From assembly GCF_001295795.1 (NCBI RefSeq), contig NZ_LJHY01000022.1, positions 1 through 64,000 on the forward strand: a stretch of 64,000 nucleotides of DNA, read 5' to 3'. The translations under genes and the position numbers were made by a program. Below are positions 58,859-64,000 of this stretch, one piece after another. Positions within the stretch are counted from its first letter, which is position 1. Each line of letters begins with the position of its first letter. Under the pieces are notes generated by a model that saw nothing but the letters and a program-made list of their open reading frames with translations, did no database searches and was not told where the DNA came from. The DNA is from Novosphingobium sp. AAP83 (GTDB taxonomy: Bacteria > Pseudomonadota > Alphaproteobacteria > Sphingomonadales > Sphingomonadaceae).

Positions 58859-59808
58859 TTTGACCTTTCCAGCAGCAGTCTGACCGCTGCAAAGATGGAC
58901 TGCATGTCCGCCTGTCCACTTGGCACTGCTTTGCGCAACTGCGTGAAGCCGTGAATTGTTCCCTTCATTTCAAGGAACACGACCTCGGCACCTGCGCGTA
59001 CCAGTTCTGATCCATAGATCCGCCCGCTATCGCGAATCGGATCCAAGCTTGCCGTTACGAGCACTGTTGGCGGCGTTTTCGTGTGATCGCCATAGAGTGG
59101 GTAGGCGCGTTTGTCGCCATTTACTGCGCGATAAGAATCGGAGAACCACGTCATGGTCTGCGCGTTGAGCAAGAAACCTTCCGCAAAATCGAGGAAGGAC
59201 TTATGATCGGGCTTGTCGTCAGACAATGGATATATCGGCACTTGTAACATTACCGGAACAGCGGCGGGCTGTTCGGTCAGTGCTTGGGTGACGACGATGG
59301 CAAGGTTTCCGCCCGCCGAATCGCCCAAGGGGATCAGTCCGGTGATCTCCCTGCCCAGTTCGGCAGAGTTGGCGGCAATCCAACGCGCAGCAGCTTCGCA
59401 ATCGTCGGGTGCAGCGGGGAAGGGGTGTTCGGGCGCAAGCCGATAATCAATCGCGATGACCGGCAGATCAAGCTCTGCTGCTATTTCGGTGCAGAGGCTG
59501 TGATGGCTATCAAGATCGCCAACCACGAAACCGCCTCCATGCATGAAGACAACCGCAGGCCCTGCGTCACGCCTATCGCGTGCATCATAGAGCCGCAGCG
59601 GGATATCGCCTGCAGGACCAGGGCAGGAAAGATCGCGAATTACGGCCAATTCTCGCGGTGGTTGTTCGGCAATCGCACCCATCGCGGCAAAGCTGGCACG
59701 CGCTACTTCAAGACTAAGCTCGCTCATCGCTGGGGCCGCGTTGGCATTGAGGAAAGCAAGGAATGCCTGCACATCGGGGCGCACAAAAGGCTTGGCTTGA
59801 TCGGTCAT
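58855..59808 (-). CDS. HSL-family alpha/beta-hydrolase (esterase)
   Basis: 317 aa. Oxyanion motif H90-GGG, nucleophile S164 in GDSAGG, acid D256 in ASLDPIRD and H286 in GTIHGF form the hormone-sensitive-lipase type triad. No signal peptide, so cytoplasmic. It likely hydrolyses short-chain carboxylic esters. The gene leads into rppH. Confidence 0.9.
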   Translation of the reverse strand: MTDQAKPFVRPDVQAFLAFLNANAAPAMSELSLEVARASFAAMGAIAEQPPRELAVIRDLSCPGPAGDIPLRLYDARDRRDAGPAVVFMHGGGFVVGDLDSHHSLCTEIAAELDLPVIAIDYRLAPEHPFPAAPDDCEAAARWIAANSAELGREITGLIPLGDSAGGNLAIVVTQALTEQPAAVPVMLQVPIYPLSDDKPDHKSFLDFAEGFLLNAQTMTWFSDSYRAVNGDKRAYPLYGDHTKTPPTVLVTASLDPIRDSGRIYGSELVRAGAEVVFLEMKGTIHGFTQLRKAVPSGQADMQSIFAAVRLLLERSK

Positions 59809-60044
59809 GCTGGTTCCTGATCCCGTTAATGTGCGATTTGGGGAATCGCATTCACGTTGAAAAGATTAAGTCCGCAATTGAAACTTGACTAGTCTAGGTG
59901 CAACGATTCGACGCTTGTTGCCGATTTTTCTCCCCAAGGAGTTTTTCTTCTTTGCGATTGGATCGGGAGGGGCATAGGCGCTTCGAACATTGAAATGCGC
60001 TTATGCGCGTTCGGGCAATGCCGGCGCACGCAGCAGAGGAAGAT

Positions 60045-61928
60045 ATGGCGACAGTAGTTGATGGACCAGACTTGCTAACAGGCGGTAAGGAAGACCTTAG
60101 CCCAGAAGCAGTGGTTGTTCGTTTTGCCGGTGACTCAGGCGATGGCATGCAGTTGACCGGCGGGCAGTTTACGCTGTCCACCGCGCTTGCGGGCAATGAT
60201 TTGGCGACCTTCCCCGATTTTCCGGCGGAAATCCGCGCGCCGCAGGGCACTTTGTTTGGCGTTTCGGCGTTCCAGATCAACTTCGGTTCGGCCGCGATTG
60301 ATACCGCAGGCGATCAGCCCGATGTGCTCGTGGCGATGAACCCGGCGGCATTGAAGACCAATGTTGGCGCGCTCAAGGCCGGTGGCCTGATCATCGCGGA
60401 CGCGGGCGAATTCAACAAGCGCAACCTTGAGAAAGCCAAGTACGATGTCAATCCCTTGGAAGACGGCAGCCTTGAGAACTGGCAACTGTTGGCTTTCGAT
60501 ATCTCGGCGATGACGTTGCAGGCGGTCAAGCCCTTCGGCCTTGGCAACAAGGAAGCGCTGCGTTGCAAGAACATGTGGACCCTGGGCCTTGCACTGTGGA
60601 TGTTCGATCGTGACCGGCAGCCGCTGATCGATTGGCTCAATGCCAAGTTCGCCAAGAGCCCGGTGCTGGCGCAAGCCAATATCGCAGCGCTGAATGCGGG
60701 CCATGCTTATGGCGAAACGGCAGAACTCGTCGGACCGTTGAAGCAATATCACATTGCTCCGGCGGAAAGCGCACCGGGCCTCTATCGCACGGTGACTGGC
60801 GCAGAAGCGATCAGCCTCGGTCTGGTGGCGGGCGCGCAACTGGCCGAACTGCCGATGTTCTTCGGCGGCTATCCGATCACACCGGCCTCTGCGATCCTGC
60901 ACAATCTGACCAAGCTGAAGGAATTCAGCGTCACCACGTTCCAGGCGGAAGACGAAATTGCCGCGATTGCCTCGGCTATCGGCGCAAGCTTTGCCGGTCA
61001 TTTGGGCGTTACCTCCTCGTCCGGCCCCGGCATTGCGCTCAAGGGTGAGGCGATGGGTCTTGCGATCATGACCGAGCTTCCGCTTATCATCATCAATTCG
61101 CAGCGCGGCGGACCGTCGACCGGCCTGCCGACCAAGACCGAACAATCCGACCTTTATCAGGCGATCTATGGCCGCAACGGCGATGCGCCGATGCCTGTGA
61201 TCGCCGCGCGTTCGGCGTCGGATTGCTTTGAAGTGGCAATCGAAGCCTGCCGCATCGCGGTGGAATACATGACACCGGTGATCGTGCTGACCGACGGCTA
61301 TATCGCCAACGCGGCAGAGCCATGGAAGGTGCCTGATCCCGCCAGCTTCAAGCCGTTCCCGGCCAAGTTCCTGACCGAGAAGAATGGCCCCGATGGCGAA
61401 TTGCTGCCGCTCGCTCGCGATGAAAAGGGCGCGCGTCCGTGGATCAAGCCGGGCACGCCGGGCCTTATGCACCGTATCGGCGGGATCGAGAAGAACCCCG
61501 GCACCGGCAACATCGACTATAGCCCAGCAAGCCACCAGACCATGACCGATGCCCGCAAGGCCAAGGTCGATGGCGTTGCCGCCAGCATTCCGGCCCAAGC
61601 GGTGGAACTGGGCGAAACCTCGGGCAAGCTTGTAGTTGTCGGATGGGGCAGCACTTATGGCCCGATCCATCAGGCGGTGCGCCGCGCGCGTCGCAAGGGT
61701 CAGGACGTGGCGCAAATCCACGTTCGCCACGTCTGGCCGATGCCATTGAACCTTGGCGAATTGCTCAAAGGCTATGACAAGGTGCTGGTGCCCGAAATGA
61801 ACACCGGCCAGTTCAAGACCGTGCTGCGCGATCAGTTCCTGGTTGACGCACAGCCGCTTAACAAGACCAGCGGCCAACCCTTCACAATCGCGGAAATCGA
61901 AGCCGCGATCGATGAAGCTCTGGCTTAA
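60045..61928 (+). CDS. 2-oxoacid:ferredoxin oxidoreductase, alpha (gamma-alpha fused) subunit
   Basis: 627 aa from ATG 60045 (AGAGGA upstream). The N-terminal gamma-type domain (VVRFAGDSGDGMQLTGGQF) is fused to the pyrimidine-binding alpha domain (FFGGYPITPAS, AEDEIAAIASAIGASFAG, TSSSGPGIALKGEAMGLA, QRGGPSTGLPTKTEQSDL). With the beta subunit encoded 12 bp downstream it decarboxylates a 2-oxoacid, most likely 2-oxoglutarate, with CoA and reduces ferredoxin. This two-subunit KorAB form is common in aerobic bacteria, including sphingomonads. Confidence 0.92.
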   Translation: MATVVDGPDLLTGGKEDLSPEAVVVRFAGDSGDGMQLTGGQFTLSTALAGNDLATFPDFPAEIRAPQGTLFGVSAFQINFGSAAIDTAGDQPDVLVAMNPAALKTNVGALKAGGLIIADAGEFNKRNLEKAKYDVNPLEDGSLENWQLLAFDISAMTLQAVKPFGLGNKEALRCKNMWTLGLALWMFDRDRQPLIDWLNAKFAKSPVLAQANIAALNAGHAYGETAELVGPLKQYHIAPAESAPGLYRTVTGAEAISLGLVAGAQLAELPMFFGGYPITPASAILHNLTKLKEFSVTTFQAEDEIAAIASAIGASFAGHLGVTSSSGPGIALKGEAMGLAIMTELPLIIINSQRGGPSTGLPTKTEQSDLYQAIYGRNGDAPMPVIAARSASDCFEVAIEACRIAVEYMTPVIVLTDGYIANAAEPWKVPDPASFKPFPAKFLTEKNGPDGELLPLARDEKGARPWIKPGTPGLMHRIGGIEKNPGTGNIDYSPASHQTMTDARKAKVDGVAASIPAQAVELGETSGKLVVVGWGSTYGPIHQAVRRARRKGQDVAQIHVRHVWPMPLNLGELLKGYDKVLVPEMNTGQFKTVLRDQFLVDAQPLNKTSGQPFTIAEIEAAIDEALA

Positions 61929-61940
61929 GGGGATATCGAC

Positions 61941-62996
61941 ATGAACGACATGACACCCATCGCCAAGGTCCAGACTACACTGAAGGACTGGGAAACCGAT
62001 CAGGAAGTACGCTGGTGCCCGGGTTGCGGCGATTACGCGATCCTCAAGGCCGTGCAGCGCACTTTGCCCGAGATCGGCGCTGATCCTTCGAACACCGTGT
62101 TCGTATCGGGTATCGGCTGCTCAAGCCGTTTTCCTTATTATATCGAAAGCTATGGCTTCCACACGATCCATGGTCGTGCGCCTGCTTTTGCCACGGGCGT
62201 CAAGTTGGCCAATCCCGATCTCGACGTCTGGATTGTGACCGGCGACGGCGACGGCATGTCGATCGGTGGCAATCACACGATGCACATCCTGCGTCGCAAT
62301 GTGAATGTGCAGATACTGCTGTTCAACAACGAGATTTACGGTCTGACCAAGGGCCAGTTCTCCCCCACCAGCCGCGAAGGCACCAATAGCCCGACATCGC
62401 CACTGGGCTCGGTCGATCATCCGGCCAGCCCATGCGCTTTTGCGCTGGGCTCGGGCGCACGGTTCATCGCGCGCGCCTATGACGTGTCGAAGAACCTGAG
62501 CAGCGTGCTCAAGGCATCGCATGCGCACAAGGGCGCGGCGTTCGTGGAAATCTTTCAGAACTGCATCGTCTATAACAAGGACCGTTTCGACGATTTCGTG
62601 GCCAAGGGCGTCGCGGACCAGAACCAGCTGTGGGTCGAAGACGGCCAGCCCATGCTGTTCGGTAGCGAAAAATCCGGCGGGATCAAGGGCATCACGTTGG
62701 ATATGGAATCGCTGAGCCTCAAGGTCGTCGATGTGGTAGATGGCGATTGGCAGGCTGCGGGCGTGATCGTCCACAACGCCAAGAACCGTGCCATTGCCCA
62801 TATGCTAGTGGAAATGCCGTTCGGCCCGTTCCCGATGGCGCTGGGCGTAATCTATGATGATCCGCGTCCGACTTACGAAGGCGTGCTGCTTGATCAGGAT
62901 GCCGAGTCTCGCGTTGGCAAGGAAGCCAACCTCGCCAAGTTGCTCGCCAAGGGCCAGACCTGGACGGTGGCCGGCACGGCAGCCGATCCGATTTGA
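61941..62996 (+). CDS. 2-oxoacid:ferredoxin oxidoreductase, beta subunit
   Basis: 351 aa. Thiamine-diphosphate motif GDGDGMSIGGNH ... LFNNEIYGLTKGQFSPTS; cluster cysteines C26 and C29 (WCPGCGDY), C60 (GIGCSSR) and a later Cys (FQNCIVYN) can hold the single [4Fe-4S]. Forms the catalytic half of the KorAB complex with the preceding gene. Confidence 0.93.
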   Translation: MNDMTPIAKVQTTLKDWETDQEVRWCPGCGDYAILKAVQRTLPEIGADPSNTVFVSGIGCSSRFPYYIESYGFHTIHGRAPAFATGVKLANPDLDVWIVTGDGDGMSIGGNHTMHILRRNVNVQILLFNNEIYGLTKGQFSPTSREGTNSPTSPLGSVDHPASPCAFALGSGARFIARAYDVSKNLSSVLKASHAHKGAAFVEIFQNCIVYNKDRFDDFVAKGVADQNQLWVEDGQPMLFGSEKSGGIKGITLDMESLSLKVVDVVDGDWQAAGVIVHNAKNRAIAHMLVEMPFGPFPMALGVIYDDPRPTYEGVLLDQDAESRVGKEANLAKLLAKGQTWTVAGTAADPI

Positions 62997-63031
62997 GCTG
63001 AACCAACTGCACAACCGATGGGGATTGGCGT

Positions 63032-63970
63032 CTGGATAACCTGACACACACCCTCGTCGGTTGGGCGCTTGCCGAAACCGGCCTCAAGCACCGGACCCGC
63101 AAGGGTTTGGCTGCCTGTGTACTGGCGGCCAACTTGCCTGATATCGATGTGTTCTTCGGGTGGGTGCCATGGGCTCCGCTCGCCATGCATCGTGGTTTCA
63201 CGCACGGTCTGGTGGGCGGGGTGTTGCTATTGCCCCCTTTTTTGGCCTTGCTTTTGTGGTTGCTGGACCGTTGGCAGCGTGCTCGGGGCAAGATAGCCAA
63301 GGACGCTCTGCCGATGCGCTTTGGCTGGTTGCTTGCCCTGTGCTGGCTTGGCGCGATCAGCCATCCGCTGCTTGATTTGCAAAACGTCTATGCCGTGCAA
63401 CTTCTCTCACCAGCCAGCGAGCGCTGGTTCCACAGCGATGGCTTGTTCATCGTCTCGCCGTGGGTATTGGTGTTTCTGGGCATCGGAATATGGCGTTCGC
63501 GCAAACGCTCTGCCGGAAGGCCAGCCATTCTGGCACTCGCTGCGACGGTGCTGTTCGTTTTGGCAAACGTCGCCATTAGCGCCTTGGCATGGCGGGCGCC
63601 GTTGCTTGAAGTACCGCATGTGCAACCGGACCGCATCTTTGCATCGCCCGAACCGTTTGCGTTTTGGCGGCGGGATATGGTGTGGCGTGCGGACGGGGCG
63701 ATTACCCAAGGCAGCTTCGATCCGTTGGTGAGCATGACGCGCGTGTCAGAATACGGAGAACCCGTTGCGGACAACATGAACGTGCCCGTGGTCCGGCGCG
63801 CAGCCATCGCCACACCGGAAGTTCGCGATTTCCTCGCGTGGTCGCAAATGCCGATGGCAAGCATTGCGCGCAAAGGCTGCGCGGTTACCGTCATCTTTGG
63901 TGATGCGCGGTTTTCAACGCCTGTAACGGCAGGCGGTTTTCAAGAATCGGTGCGCTTGCAGGACTGCTAA
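63032..63970 (+). CDS. YdjM/YbcI-family membrane-bound metal-dependent hydrolase, apparent CTG start
   Basis: 312 aa if begun at CTG 63032, giving xDNLTHTLVGWALAETGL, the conserved N-terminus of the family (MDNLTH in relatives). No ATG, GTG or TTG lies in frame between the upstream stop at 62999 and 63107, where a TTG would cut off this region. GATGGGGATTGG may be the ribosome site. Metal motif residues H6, D37 and D39 (LPDIDV), H53 and H58 (MHRGFTHGL); four to five membrane helices. Relatives include the LexA-regulated YdjM of E. coli; enzymatic function unproven. Confidence 0.78.
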   Translation: MDNLTHTLVGWALAETGLKHRTRKGLAACVLAANLPDIDVFFGWVPWAPLAMHRGFTHGLVGGVLLLPPFLALLLWLLDRWQRARGKIAKDALPMRFGWLLALCWLGAISHPLLDLQNVYAVQLLSPASERWFHSDGLFIVSPWVLVFLGIGIWRSRKRSAGRPAILALAATVLFVLANVAISALAWRAPLLEVPHVQPDRIFASPEPFAFWRRDMVWRADGAITQGSFDPLVSMTRVSEYGEPVADNMNVPVVRRAAIATPEVRDFLAWSQMPMASIARKGCAVTVIFGDARFSTPVTAGGFQESVRLQDC

Positions 63971-64000
63971 ATGCCGGGTGTCAGGCGTGGCAAAGCCGGT
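63971..64000 (+). CDS. Possible start of next gene (cut by right edge)
   Basis: An ATG directly after the previous TAA opens ten codons (MPGVRRGKAG) to the end of the window. Too short to identify; listed only because the tight spacing suggests an operon continuing to the right. Confidence 0.2.
   Translation, partial: MPGVRRGKAG

Noticed and set aside
60135..61877. 580-codon open frame antisense to the 2-oxoacid:ferredoxin oxidoreductase alpha gene
   Set aside because: Shadow frame; the sense protein has all family motifs.

Overview
This 64-kb window looks like a stretch of a sphingomonad chromosome (Alphaproteobacteria, Novosphingobium-like). That placement is inferred from protein families and gene style: vanillin dehydrogenase with a feruloyl-CoA hydratase/lyase, a TPR-sulfotransferase, an AIM24-like protein, a subclass-B3 metallo-beta-lactamase, EmrAB-NodT efflux, many GTG/TTG starts and GC-rich palindromic intergenic repeats. 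I see no rRNA, tRNA, CRISPR array, prophage or full-length insertion sequence.

Layout. 0-1 kb: start of a TonB-dependent receptor running off the left edge. 1.2-4.2 kb: small HTH-like protein, then a hybrid histidine kinase and a LuxR-type response regulator. 4.5-6.8 kb: vanillin dehydrogenase and feruloyl-CoA hydratase/lyase. 7-12.5 kb: M20 peptidase, DsrE-like protein, alanine dehydrogenase with a divergent AsnC/Lrp regulator, TPR-sulfotransferase. 12.6-21.3 kb: a molybdenum aldehyde oxidase operon (iorAB-xdhC-mocA) facing a TetR gene and a tryptophan tryptophylquinone (TTQ) amine dehydrogenase cluster (large subunit, MauE, MauD, TTQ subunit, cytochrome c). Together these could oxidise an amine to an aldehyde and then an acid in the periplasm. 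The cluster ends at a 269-bp element with 27-bp perfect terminal inverted repeats. 21.5-24.7 kb: TetR, then an acyl-CoA dehydrogenase overlapping an aminoglycoside-phosphotransferase-like kinase, the two-gene form of ACAD10/11. 25-32 kb: small protein, AIM24, TetR, EmrAB plus outer-membrane factor. 31.8-38.2 kb: AhpC/AhpF, HerA-like ATPase, MarR, cytochrome c, Rrf2, BamD.

38.3-46 kb: glycosyltransferase and LpxH-like phosphatase, then recN, a DUF559 endonuclease, ligA, LysE and a CinA-like protein. Here palindromic repeats are translated. Two copies of one family bracket, and form the ends of, the DUF559 gene; a third copy lies in frame inside the adenylation domain of LigA; a second family lies in frame in its helix-hairpin-helix region. 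46-64 kb: PrmA, B3 metallo-beta-lactamase, sdhCDA (no sdhB in the window), a zinc peptidase, 3-hydroxybutyrate dehydrogenase, M28 peptidase, GuaB, RsmB, TPR protein, RppH, esterase, 2-oxoacid:ferredoxin oxidoreductase alpha and beta, and a YdjM-like membrane hydrolase that appears to start at CTG.

Most interesting: the protein-coding palindromes around DUF559 and ligA, the structured inverted-repeat element at 21.3-21.6 kb, and the TTQ amine dehydrogenase plus aldehyde oxidase module. Start codons were chosen by Shine-Dalgarno (SD) match and family start, and several differ from the longest reading frame. All functions are inferred from sequence read by eye, without database search.
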